Origin: Rickettsiales bacterium
GTDB taxonomy: Bacteria > Pseudomonadota > Alphaproteobacteria > Rickettsiales > UBA1997
Length of the DNA stretch: 64,000 nt
Direction: 5' to 3'
NCBI GenBank assembly: GCA_017999675.1
Contig: JAGNLL010000001.1
Location: 1 to 64,000 of the forward strand
Positions 32,999-41,175 of the stretch are shown piece by piece (within the stretch, counting starts at the first letter, position 1; the number at the start of each line of letters is the position of its first letter). The notes beneath the pieces are model-generated. The model did not search any database, was not told the DNA's origin, and was given only the letters and a program-made list of their open reading frames with translations. The position numbers and the translations under genes are program-made.

Positions 32999-34387
32999 AT
33001 GAAAAATAAACTTTTGCTAGCTGTTGCAATTTTAGTGCTGCAACCAAGCCAAGAGGCGGCGGCAAAACAACTTTCGCAAACCGAAGTTGTTTCATCTGCC
33101 AGTAAAAATTATCCAAAAATTCTGTCTTACTACGAAAAAGTCAGCGCCTCTGAAGGCACTGCCCTTGCCTCTCTTGGCTTTTTCGACATCAAATTAAAAC
33201 AAAATTATTCCGACAAAAGCCGCGGCTTTTACGACGGCAAAACCACCGACACTTTGCTTGAAAAAGAATTGGGCTTTATGGGCGCAAAAGTTTACGGCGG
33301 CTACCGCAAATCTTTTGGCGATTTTGCTGATTACGAAGGCGGCTCGCGCACCAATGGTGGTGGCGAATATCGCGCTGGCGCCAAATTTTCTCTACTTAAA
33401 GACAGCACAATTGACCCCGCCAGACTTGGTGTAATTTTGGCAAATTTAGGTTTGTCTGAAAGCAAAATTCAGCTCGAAACAATCAAAAAAGAAATTGAGC
33501 GCGACGCCACCAAAGCTTATTGGAAATGGGTTGCATCGGCAAAAGTTTTTCACATTTACGACGAGCTTTACCAACTTTCTCTCAAGCGCCAAGCGCAGTT
33601 AGAAGAGCGTTTAAAAAAAGGCGACGTGGCGCAAATTATTGCCCTAGAAAACAAAAAAAATATTTTGCGCCGCAAAAGCGCTTTGGCCAAGGCGCGCCAA
33701 GATTTTGAAAATAGCGCCATTTATTTGTCGCTTTTTTGGCGCGACGAAAATGGCAAACCGCTAACGCCAAAAGCAACTCAGGTGCCAGAAATTACCCTAA
33801 CACTTCGCGAAATTGAAAATGGTCAAGCATCACGCGACCTTGAAACAGCAATGTCTAACCGACCAGAGCTTAGAATTTTAAAATTGCAAAAAGAGCAAAA
33901 TTTAAGCGAATTAAAATATGCCAAAAATCTTTTTAAGCCGCAGTTAGATGTTGATGTTGGCGCTTCGAAAGACCGCGGACAGGGCCCCAATTCAAGATCG
34001 CAATCTAACAATTACGTTGGCCTAGATTTTTCAATTCCACTGCAACAACGCGAAGCGCGTGGTGAAAGTGCCAAGTACGAATCAAAACTAAAATCTCTCA
34101 AACTAGAGCAGCAGCTGCTTGAAGAACGCATTAAAGCCGAGCTTGAGCAAGTGAAAGTGCAAATTGTCAGCATTGTTGAAATGCACGACAATCTTGAACA
34201 AGAAGCAAAATTAGCCGACTTGCTTGAAGTTTCTGAACGCGAAAAATTTAAACACGGCGCCAGTAATTTCTTTTTAGTAAACCTGCGCGAACAAGACACC
34301 GCGGCCTCAAAAGCATCGGTAGTTGAAATGTTTGAAAAATATCAAAGCGCTTTAGCTGACTACAAAATGGCAGTGTTTTTGAACTAA
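32999..34387 (+). CDS. TolC-like outer-membrane efflux protein
   Basis: A 462-residue protein with a signal peptide (cleavage near residue 22) and long amphipathic helices rich in Lys/Glu/Leu separated by short strands, the layout of the TolC/OEP family. Typical segments are EIERDATKAYWKWVASAKVF and a second half with ELRILKLQKEQNL and FKPQLDVDVGAS. It completes the ABC-HlyD-TolC trio of a type I secretion or efflux route. Confidence 0.85.
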   Translation: MKNKLLLAVAILVLQPSQEAAAKQLSQTEVVSSASKNYPKILSYYEKVSASEGTALASLGFFDIKLKQNYSDKSRGFYDGKTTDTLLEKELGFMGAKVYGGYRKSFGDFADYEGGSRTNGGGEYRAGAKFSLLKDSTIDPARLGVILANLGLSESKIQLETIKKEIERDATKAYWKWVASAKVFHIYDELYQLSLKRQAQLEERLKKGDVAQIIALENKKNILRRKSALAKARQDFENSAIYLSLFWRDENGKPLTPKATQVPEITLTLREIENGQASRDLETAMSNRPELRILKLQKEQNLSELKYAKNLFKPQLDVDVGASKDRGQGPNSRSQSNNYVGLDFSIPLQQREARGESAKYESKLKSLKLEQQLLEERIKAELEQVKVQIVSIVEMHDNLEQEAKLADLLEVSEREKFKHGASNFFLVNLREQDTAASKASVVEMFEKYQSALADYKMAVFLN

Positions 34388-34404
34388 AATTCTTTTGTAA
34401 AAAA

Positions 34405-35685
34405 ATGACCAAAAAAATTGCCGTCATCGGCTCGGGAATATCTGGTCTTAGTGCCGCTTGGTTGCTTAGCCAAAAATATGACGTCACGCTTTTTGAAAAA
34501 AACGCCACGCTTGGAGGCCACGCCAACACTGTTGATGTAGAATATCCAAACGGCTTGGGCCGCGAAAAAATTAGCGTCGACACCGGATTTATCGTTTACA
34601 ATTTTCGCACCTACCACCACCTAAAACAGCTTTTCGAATTTTTAAAAATCGAAATCTGCGCCAGCACAATGTCGTTTGGAATAAAAGATTATTCTTCCGG
34701 CCTTGAATATGTTGGCAGCGACTTGTCGGGCGTTTTTGCGCAAAAGCGCAACCTGCTAAACCCCGCTTTTTGGTTGATGATTTTTGACATTCTCAAATTC
34801 AACAAAAACGCCACCAAGCTAGTTGAGGAACAATCTGAAATTGACGACAGCCTAACCCTAGAAACATTCGTTAACCGCCTAAAACTGGGCAAATATTTTA
34901 AAGAGCACTACCTCTTTCCAATGGCTTCAGCCATTTGGTCTTGCCCGGTTGAGCAAATGAAACTTTATCCGGCAAAAACTTTTTTGCGGTTTTTTTACAA
35001 TCACGGGCTTTTGACTGTGACTAATCAACCGCAATGGTACTCAGTAAAAAACGGCTCGCGCGAATACATTAAAAAACTAAGCGCCTCTTTTGCCGACAAA
35101 ATTAAACTAAGCACCGAAATCACCAAATGCCACCAAGGCACAAACGGCCTAACTTTAGAAGATCGCTTGGGCAATAAATATGAATTTGATCACGTGGTTT
35201 TTGCCTCTCACGCCAATGAAACTTTCAAAATAATTTCTGACAAAACGCCTGAAGAAACCCGCATTTTGTCAAAATTTAAATTTAGCCAAAACCTTGCGGT
35301 GCTTCACCGGGATGAAAATCAAATGCCTAAAAACAAAAAGGCTTGGGCAAGTTGGGTTTATTTGTCGGCGCCACAAAACACCAAAACAAGTCTGAGTTAT
35401 TGGATGAATAATTTGCAGGCAATTGAGCACAAATTTCCGCTTTTTGTCACACTAAATCCAATTGAAGAAGTTGACCCCGCCAAGGTGTTTGGCACCTTCA
35501 AATACGAACATCCGATCTTTGATTTTGACGCGATTGCCGCCCAAGAAGAAATCAAAACCATTCAAGGCAAACGTAATATTTGGTTTGCCGGCGCTTGGCT
35601 AAAATATGGTTTTCACGAAGACGGAATTTCTTCAGCAATTGAGTTGGCCAATAAATTTGAGGTGCGCGCCCCGTGGCAAAAATAA
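34405..35685 (+). CDS. FAD-dependent oxidoreductase (amine-oxidase fold) of lipid-modification cluster
   Basis: A 426-residue flavoprotein with the N-terminal Rossmann motif KKIAVIGSGISGLSAAWLL and the ELEKNATLGGHA-type second FAD motif, plus VDTGFIVYN. It matches the NAD(P)-binding amine-oxidase-like proteins that are regularly encoded beside DUF1365 and Cfa-like genes. In Rhodobacter and relatives comparable genes belong to the singlet-oxygen/furan-fatty-acid set, where the flavoprotein is thought to desaturate a methylated acyl chain; applying that here is inference. It overlaps the DUF1365 gene by 13 bp. It starts the run of genes to 37588. Confidence 0.82.
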   Translation: MTKKIAVIGSGISGLSAAWLLSQKYDVTLFEKNATLGGHANTVDVEYPNGLGREKISVDTGFIVYNFRTYHHLKQLFEFLKIEICASTMSFGIKDYSSGLEYVGSDLSGVFAQKRNLLNPAFWLMIFDILKFNKNATKLVEEQSEIDDSLTLETFVNRLKLGKYFKEHYLFPMASAIWSCPVEQMKLYPAKTFLRFFYNHGLLTVTNQPQWYSVKNGSREYIKKLSASFADKIKLSTEITKCHQGTNGLTLEDRLGNKYEFDHVVFASHANETFKIISDKTPEETRILSKFKFSQNLAVLHRDENQMPKNKKAWASWVYLSAPQNTKTSLSYWMNNLQAIEHKFPLFVTLNPIEEVDPAKVFGTFKYEHPIFDFDAIAAQEEIKTIQGKRNIWFAGAWLKYGFHEDGISSAIELANKFEVRAPWQK

Positions 35686-36434
35686 TCACCGTGCCACTAA
35701 TTTTGCCAAGCAGCGTAATGCACGCGCGCGTTGGTGCTAAGACCAACAACTTCACTTATTCAAGCACCTATTTTGCAATTCCGCTGGCAAAAATTTCGTC
35801 AATTAAAAGTCGGTTTTTGTCGTTTAATGGCCGCAATATTTTTGCCATTAACGACTGCAACTACGTCAACAAAAACAGCATTTTTGAAATTTTAAAAGAG
35901 CACCAAATTTTGGGCGTAGAAAACGTCACCTTAGTCACCTGCCCCACCACTTTATTTTACGTTTTTAACCCCGTTAGTTTTTATCTGTGCTTCGACAAAA
36001 ACCAAAAATTAATTGCGGCGCTGGCCGAGGTAAATAACCGCTCCAACCAAACTCACAGCTATTTAATTTTTAACCAAAATTTAAGCGAAATTAAACCCGA
36101 TCAATGGCTTGAAGCGCAAAAAGAATTTTACGTTTCGCCTTTTTTAGAAAGGCGCGGCACTTACAAATTTCGTTTTGTAATTAGCGATTCTGCGGCGCGT
36201 TTTTACATTAATTATTTTCTTGAAGATAAGTTGGTTTTGGCAACCTACCTTGCTTGCAAATTTAGAGAATTTAACGATTCAAACCTTCTGCTGCAATTTG
36301 TACAAAGCCCATTTGCAACGCTTAAGACCACATTTCTAATTCACTGGCAAGCGCTAAAACTTTTTGCCAAAGGCATTAAATTCAACAAATGCCCACTGCC
36401 GCTAAAACACAAAATTACGCTAAACAAAAAATGA
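35673..36434 (+). CDS. DUF1365 family protein
   Basis: A 253-residue protein of the DUF1365 family, recognised by its N-terminal VMHARVGAKTNNFTY (equivalent to the VMHxRxRPxxHxFxY signature), ILKEHQI, VTLVTCPTTLFYVFNPVSFY and a C-terminal HWQALKLFAKGI segment. The GTG start at 35673 is chosen because the family has about ten residues before VMH; the first ATG (35718) would remove them. It overlaps its neighbours on both sides (13 and 4 bp), which implies translational coupling. The biochemical role is unknown; it consistently accompanies Cfa-like methyltransferases. Confidence 0.85.
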   Translation: MAKIITVPLILPSSVMHARVGAKTNNFTYSSTYFAIPLAKISSIKSRFLSFNGRNIFAINDCNYVNKNSIFEILKEHQILGVENVTLVTCPTTLFYVFNPVSFYLCFDKNQKLIAALAEVNNRSNQTHSYLIFNQNLSEIKPDQWLEAQKEFYVSPFLERRGTYKFRFVISDSAARFYINYFLEDKLVLATYLACKFREFNDSNLLLQFVQSPFATLKTTFLIHWQALKLFAKGIKFNKCPLPLKHKITLNKK

Positions 36435-37588
36435 TCAGCCAAAAAATTTTAAAAAAATTTGAAAAAATCGAGCACGGTTTTTTAGAAATAAAACTACCCA
36501 ACCAAAAAGTTTTGCGCTTTGGCAACCCCGAGTCACATCCGCGCGCCGACATTGAAATTAAAGACCTGCATCTCATTGATTTAGTAGTGCTAAAAGGCGA
36601 CATCGGCCTTGGCCAAGGCTACATTGAAAATCTTTTTGAAACCAGCGACCTCGCCAATTTGCTTTATTTTTTCACCCTAAATCAAAAGCAAATCGAAAGC
36701 TTTTTTTACGGCAAAAAACTCTTCACCGTTTTTTACGCCATTAAACATTTCTTGCGCGGCAACAACATTAAAGGCAGCCGCAAAAATATTAGTCACCACT
36801 ACGACCTTGGAAACAGCTTTTACTCGCTGTGGCTTGACCCTTCGATGACTTATTCGTCTGGCATTTTTGCCGGCAGCGAATCACTTGAAGAATCGCAAAA
36901 ACAAAAATATTTGCGCATTATTTCGCAGCTTACAAATGGTGGCAAAGACATTCTAGAAATAGGCTGCGGCTGGGGCGGCTTCATGGAAGAAGCGGCAAAA
37001 AATGGCTTTAATGTTTTGGGTTTAACCCTGTCGCAAGAGCAACTGCACTTTGCACAAAGCCGCATGCAGCGCCAAAATTTAACCTCAAAAGCAATTTTAA
37101 AAGACTACCGCCACGAAGACGGCAAATTCGACAATATTGTTTCAATTGAAATGTTTGAAGCGGTTGGCAAAAAATATTGGAACGACTATTTTGCCAAAGT
37201 TAAAGAATGCCTAAAAGCCAACGGCAAAGCGCTTGTGCAAACAATTACAATTGATGAAGAAGCCTACAAAAATTACGAAAAAACTTCAGATTTCATTCGC
37301 GAATTTATTTTCCCCGGTGGCTTTTTACCGACCAAATCTGACTTCGAAAAAATTGCCCAAAACAACGGCCTAAAAGTTTGCGACCGCTTTGAGTTTGGAG
37401 ACTCTTACGACAAAACCTTAGCCCTGTGGCTAGAAAATTTTGAAGCCGCCAAACCACAAATTTTACAACTAGGCTTCGACGAATCCTTCATCCGCAAATG
37501 GCGCTTCTACCTAGCCTATTGCATGGCGGGTTTTAGAGGGAGAAGGATTGATGTGGTGCAATATTCGTTGGTTCATGAAGGAAATTAG
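36431..37588 (+). CDS. Cyclopropane-fatty-acyl-phospholipid synthase family methyltransferase
   Basis: A 385-residue SAM-dependent methyltransferase acting on unsaturated acyl chains of membrane phospholipids. Family features are ISHHYDLGNSFYSLWLDPSM followed by TYSSGIF, the SAM-binding ILEIGCGWGGF, LTLSQEQLHFAQ and SIEMFEAVGKKYW. The start at 36431 forms an ATGA overlap with the DUF1365 stop; an in-frame ATG 42 bases earlier is less likely. Given its partners it may make a methylated or furan-type fatty acid rather than a cyclopropane, which sequence alone cannot decide. Confidence 0.88.
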   Translation: MISQKILKKFEKIEHGFLEIKLPNQKVLRFGNPESHPRADIEIKDLHLIDLVVLKGDIGLGQGYIENLFETSDLANLLYFFTLNQKQIESFFYGKKLFTVFYAIKHFLRGNNIKGSRKNISHHYDLGNSFYSLWLDPSMTYSSGIFAGSESLEESQKQKYLRIISQLTNGGKDILEIGCGWGGFMEEAAKNGFNVLGLTLSQEQLHFAQSRMQRQNLTSKAILKDYRHEDGKFDNIVSIEMFEAVGKKYWNDYFAKVKECLKANGKALVQTITIDEEAYKNYEKTSDFIREFIFPGGFLPTKSDFEKIAQNNGLKVCDRFEFGDSYDKTLALWLENFEAAKPQILQLGFDESFIRKWRFYLAYCMAGFRGRRIDVVQYSLVHEGN

Positions 37589-37655
37589 CCACCACTTCTG
37601 CTTAAGTTTTACCCTTTATTTCTAAACCGTCACTTAACCCAAAAAGTCAAAATTT

Positions 37656-38567
37656 ATGAGCAGAGGAGTTTCTGAATTTACACAATTGCTAGCAATGACT
37701 AGGCAAGCCGCACATTCAAAAATTAATGAGGACGGAGGGTTATTAACCGTTGTGCCTAGCTTAACTTATTGCGTTAAAAAATTTGCGCCTAACTCAAAAG
37801 ATTTAATTCACACGTCAGATTTGGTCGATTGCCTTGGTGTGTTGATTACAGATCGAACTACCAACTCGGTGGCGGTCGCCCATTTTCATCCAATTAATTG
37901 CTTCTCAAAAGAGGTGACAAAAATTTCTTTAGAAAAAATCAAAGAGGATTTTATCGGCATTGGAGGAAATATGGCAGAGACAAAAGTTAGAATTATTGGT
38001 GGAGTCGATTCGCGACTAAGAACAATAATGAAGAACGCCTGCGAAGAATCTCTTGAATGCAAGCAGATTAGTCATGACGGATTTTTTAATAGAGATGCTT
38101 TTTGGGATTCAACTCATGCGATAATAGCAGCCGATCGCAGCTACATTGCCAGAATAGAAAATCATCGCCTACAGAGACCTCAAGATTCTAGCATCATCAC
38201 AACTGAAATGTTTAGGGCCATTGACGTTCTTGGCCCAGAAGATCGCGAAATAAAAGAAAGAATATTTTTTGAAAAATGCACAGGAGTAGCAAGAAGTGCT
38301 GAGCAAAAAAGTTTCAAAACTAAGACAATATTGGTGTGTAAAAAAATCATCAAAGATGACCTTGGCCTTGTTGAAGCTGACCACAGCTTAAACCCAGGAT
38401 CTTCAACCAGCTTCTCAGTTACCCGCGATACATACGAAGGATTGATCAGAAATGAAGTGGCAAATCCAATTGGACCTCACGTAGCACAAGATTTTTGCCG
38501 CAAAGGTTGCGGTTTAATATCTGTGGACGAAATGGTTAGGTATAATGGCGAGGAGAGAGGGAGGTAA
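37656..38567 (+). CDS. CheD-like predicted glutamine deamidase domain protein
   Basis: A 303-residue cytoplasmic-type protein with no close family that I can name. Residues about 48-115 resemble CheD: Thr53, Cys59 (LVDCLGVLITD) and His76 (SVAVAHFHP), with the same spacing (6 and 17 residues) as the Thr-Cys-His triad of CheD, followed by a VRIIGGVDS strand like CheD's KIFGG. The C-terminal 180 residues are unassigned. No chemotaxis or flagellar gene is near. Deamidases of this fold also include bacterial toxins, so an effector role is possible. It lies between two halves of the lipid-modification region, with lower G/C codons than its neighbours, suggesting later insertion. Confidence 0.55.
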   Translation: MSRGVSEFTQLLAMTRQAAHSKINEDGGLLTVVPSLTYCVKKFAPNSKDLIHTSDLVDCLGVLITDRTTNSVAVAHFHPINCFSKEVTKISLEKIKEDFIGIGGNMAETKVRIIGGVDSRLRTIMKNACEESLECKQISHDGFFNRDAFWDSTHAIIAADRSYIARIENHRLQRPQDSSIITTEMFRAIDVLGPEDREIKERIFFEKCTGVARSAEQKSFKTKTILVCKKIIKDDLGLVEADHSLNPGSSTSFSVTRDTYEGLIRNEVANPIGPHVAQDFCRKGCGLISVDEMVRYNGEERGR

Positions 38568-38586
38568 ATCCATCTTTTAACAAAAC

Positions 38587-38615
38587 TGGATTGCCACGCT
38601 TCGCTCGCAATGACG
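38587..38615. repeat. Single diverged arm of family-B repeat
   Basis: The segment TGGATTGCCACGCTTCGCTC, continuing GCAATGACG, matches the family-B arm with two or three changes. No complementary second arm follows. It is a half element in the 82-bp gap between the CheD-like gene and the SDR gene. Confidence 0.75.
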
Positions 38616-38649
38616 CTTCATCTACCCTCAACCCAACAACAACCAAAAA

Positions 38650-39384
38650 ATGCAAAACTATCTAATCATCTCCGCGTCAAGTGACATCGGGTTTTTAACG
38701 GCACAGAGTCTTGTGGCGCAGGGTAAGAAAATTTTTATTACGGCGCAGAATTTGCAGAGGTTAGAGCAGTTAAAATCTGAGTTTAACTGCGACGGTGCGG
38801 TGTTAAATGCCGCTGATTTTGCGGCAACGCAAATTGTGTTTGAGCAAGCGGTAGCAAGCCTTGGTTTACTTGACGGCGTGGTTAATTTTGCGGGGTCGGT
38901 CATTTTAAAACCGGCGCATTTAACTAGTTTTGACGAATATCAAAAAACCGTTGAGGCCAGTTTAACCACGGCGTTTTCAGTTGTTCGCGCGGCGGCAAAA
39001 AGTTTGAAAAATGGTGGCTCGGTGGTGCTAATTGCATCTGCCGCGGCAATGCAGGGCGTCAGCAATCACGAGGCGATTGCGGCGGCAAAAGGTGGGGTGA
39101 TTTCCTTGGCAAAATCGGCGGCGGCAACTTACGCTACGCAAAATATTCGCTTTAATGTGGTGGCTCCGGGCCTTATTGAAACCAAGCTTACACAAAAAAT
39201 TACGGGCAATGAAAACGCCCTAAAAGCGTCAAACGCAATGCACGCTTTGGGTAGAATTGGCAAGGCGTCAGACGTTGCTGCAATGGTTGAATTTTTGTTA
39301 AGCGACAAGGCAAATTTTATTACCGGACAAGTAATTGGCGTTGACGGCGGGCTGTCAAATGTGCAACCAAAAATTAAGGCTTAA
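38650..39384 (+). CDS. SDR-family oxidoreductase lacking the catalytic Tyr
   Basis: A 244-residue short-chain dehydrogenase-like Rossmann protein. The cofactor loop reads ISASSDIGF instead of TGxxxGIG, NFAGS replaces NNAG, and the active-site segment is HEAIAAAKGG, with Lys retained but the expected Tyr replaced by Ile. The C-terminus GQVIGVDGGLS is typical. NAD(P) may still bind but classical SDR catalysis is doubtful. It adjoins the TIGR01777 epimerase-like gene without a gap and belongs to the surrounding lipid-modification region by context. Confidence 0.82.
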   Translation: MQNYLIISASSDIGFLTAQSLVAQGKKIFITAQNLQRLEQLKSEFNCDGAVLNAADFAATQIVFEQAVASLGLLDGVVNFAGSVILKPAHLTSFDEYQKTVEASLTTAFSVVRAAAKSLKNGGSVVLIASAAAMQGVSNHEAIAAAKGGVISLAKSAAATYATQNIRFNVVAPGLIETKLTQKITGNENALKASNAMHALGRIGKASDVAAMVEFLLSDKANFITGQVIGVDGGLSNVQPKIKA

Positions 39385-40275
39385 ATGAATTATTTAGTTA
39401 CGGGAGGCACTGGTTTTATTGGATCCGCGCTGGTTGAGCAACTTTTGCAAAACGGCAATTGCGTGACCATTTTAAGCAGAAATAAAAACCCCAATTCTAA
39501 AGCGCGCACAATTTGCAGCTTGTTAGAAATTGGCTTAGACGAAAAAATTGACTACGTAATCAACCTTGCGGGCGAGCCAATTGCCGCCAAAAAATGGAGT
39601 CAAAAACAAAAGGCAATTTTGCTGAGCAACCGCCTTGAAATTACCAAACAACTTGTCGAATTAATTGCCAAATTACAGCACAAACCTTTGGCCTTAATTA
39701 GCGCCTCGGCTATTGGTTTTTACGGATCAGGAGGAGATGAAAAACTAAACGAAAACTCGCCCCACAAAACAGAATTTACCCACCAACTTTGCAGCGCTTG
39801 GGAGGCTCAGGCTTTAGAGGCTGAGGCTTTGAACGTTAGAACCTGCATCATTCGCCTTGGCATTGTTTTAGAAAAAAACGGCGGCGCTTTGGCAAAAATG
39901 TTGCCGGCTTTTAAACTTGGTTTGGGCGGCAAAATCGCCAGCGGCAAACAATTTATGTCGTGGGTTCACCGCGAAGATGTGCTGCGCGCGATTGGGTTTT
40001 TAATCAACAACCCCAAGCTTTCTGGCGTTTTTAACGTGACGTCTCCAAACCCAGTTAGCAATTTTGAATTTAGCAAAACACTGGCAAAAACTTTGCGCAG
40101 ACCGGCCTTTTTTGATTTGCCAAATTTTGCGGTGAAAATTCTTTTTGGCGAAATGGGAGAGGCTTTGCTTGCAAGCGGGCAAAGGGTTTTGCCTGAAAAT
40201 CTTTTGGGCGCGGGTTTTGAGTTTAGGTTTAAGAAGTTGGAAGATGCTTTGAGGGATATTTGCAAAAAATGTTAA
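39385..40275 (+). CDS. TIGR01777-family (YfcH-like) NAD-dependent epimerase/dehydratase
   Basis: A 296-residue extended-SDR protein with the N-terminal MNYLVTGGTGFIGSALVEQL, then VINLAGEPIAAKKWSQKQK, the SASAIGFYG segment, and a C-terminal DUF1731-like region (LPENLLGAGFEFRFKKLEDA). The substrate of this widespread family is unknown. Its ATG immediately follows the stop codon of the preceding SDR gene, so the two are translationally coupled. The downstream 366 bp are non-coding. Confidence 0.88.
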   Translation: MNYLVTGGTGFIGSALVEQLLQNGNCVTILSRNKNPNSKARTICSLLEIGLDEKIDYVINLAGEPIAAKKWSQKQKAILLSNRLEITKQLVELIAKLQHKPLALISASAIGFYGSGGDEKLNENSPHKTEFTHQLCSAWEAQALEAEALNVRTCIIRLGIVLEKNGGALAKMLPAFKLGLGGKIASGKQFMSWVHREDVLRAIGFLINNPKLSGVFNVTSPNPVSNFEFSKTLAKTLRRPAFFDLPNFAVKILFGEMGEALLASGQRVLPENLLGAGFEFRFKKLEDALRDICKKC

Positions 40276-40402
40276 GAAAATGAAAGCGTGACAAATTGTA
40301 ACGGTTTGAAAATGCAAACAGAAGACAGCAAGACAATACTACCGAAATTTAGTCTCCAATTCTCCCCCTTGTCACGTCCCTCGTGAAGAGGGACCAAACA
40401 CC

Positions 40403-40530
40403 CAAAACCGTCGGTTGAGCGGAGTCGAAACCAACGGAAGGTTCCTGCTGCAGAGTAAAACAAAACGATCTTGTCGATTTCACAGCAGGAACCTTCCGTT
40501 GGTTTCGACTCCGCTCAACCGACGGTTTTG
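40403..40530. repeat. Long inverted repeat (family A), 48-bp arms
   Basis: Arms 40403-40450 and 40483-40530 pair over 48 bases around a 32-base loop. The arms share the GGTTGAGCGGAGTCGAAACC core and the CAACGGAAGGTTCCTGC continuation with the 16655 element. The loop is unrelated to those of the other copies, so the arms are conserved while loops vary. Confidence 0.92.
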
Positions 40531-40574
40531 TGGGTTCTTAGGTTTGTAAGAAATGATTAAAGCTGATCAAATCG

Positions 40575-40620
40575 CTCGTAGTCATGCTGAGCCTGTAGAA
40601 GCATGACTACGAGGGTTTTT
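40575..40620 (+). terminator. Hairpin with T-tract
   Basis: CTCGTAGTCATGC (40575-40587) pairs with GCATGACTACGAG (40601-40613) around a 13-base loop and is followed by GGTTTTT. It ends only about 20 bp before the chalcone-isomerase-like gene. It may terminate transcription from upstream or be another foldback repeat. Confidence 0.6.
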
Positions 40621-40641
40621 AAAAAATAGAATCACAAAAAA

Positions 40642-41175
40642 ATGATCCGAAAAATTTACTTAAAATTTTTACTTTTAGTCGCCCTCGCCTTTTTTCACAC
40701 ACCGGCTTACGCCTTACAACCCCAAGGTTTTAAATTTTGCACTCACCACAATTTTCAGGTGACGCCACTCAAAATAAATCTCTACGACATTTACTTGTGC
40801 AACGACAAAACGCCCAAGCCGTTTTACCAAAATATTTGGGGTGAGCAGTTTGTTTTGGTGATTGATTACAACAAAAATATTTCAAAGCAGCGTTTGGTTG
40901 ACGCTTCAATTGAGCAGATCAAAAAGCACAATCAAATTAGTGAGGTTGAGGCGCAAAATATTGTTCAAAAATTGTCCGAAATTTTTCCTGAGGTTAAAAA
41001 AGGCGACCAGATCTCAGCCCTTTATTTTAAAGGCGTGGTCACGCTTGAGCACAATCAAAAAAGAATTGGTATTATTTCAGATGCAACCTTTGCCAAACAG
41101 TTTGTAAATATTTGGCTCAACCCCCAAAACGACTTTAAAAAAATGCGCCTCGATTTGCTAAATTATGAAAAATAA
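40642..41175 (+). CDS. Chalcone-isomerase-like periplasmic protein
   Basis: A 177-residue protein with a signal peptide (LLLVALAFFHTPAYA, cleavage about residue 24). The body matches the bacterial chalcone-isomerase-like family: LYDIYLC, FVLVIDYNKNISKQRLVDAS, GDQISALYFKG and a C-terminal FVNIWLNPQNDFKKMR. The fold binds fatty acids in related proteins; bacterial members are often encoded next to lipid-modification genes. It overlaps the MFS gene by 11 bp and starts a four-gene overlapping operon to 43659. Confidence 0.82.
   Translation: MIRKIYLKFLLLVALAFFHTPAYALQPQGFKFCTHHNFQVTPLKINLYDIYLCNDKTPKPFYQNIWGEQFVLVIDYNKNISKQRLVDASIEQIKKHNQISEVEAQNIVQKLSEIFPEVKKGDQISALYFKGVVTLEHNQKRIGIISDATFAKQFVNIWLNPQNDFKKMRLDLLNYEK

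Larger units (their letters stand above)
40276..40641. other. 366-bp intergenic region with two hairpin elements
   Basis: No open frame of note or tRNA is visible. It contains the family-A inverted repeat (40403-40530) and a shorter terminator-like hairpin (40575-40620). The section 40276-40400 holds nothing I can identify apart from a purine-rich stretch. Confidence 0.7.

Noticed and set aside
37656-38567. CheD-like gene as part of a chemotaxis operon
   Set aside because: No MCP, cheA, cheW, cheY, cheB/R or flagellar gene is present in the window, and the protein has a large extra C-terminal domain unlike normal CheD.
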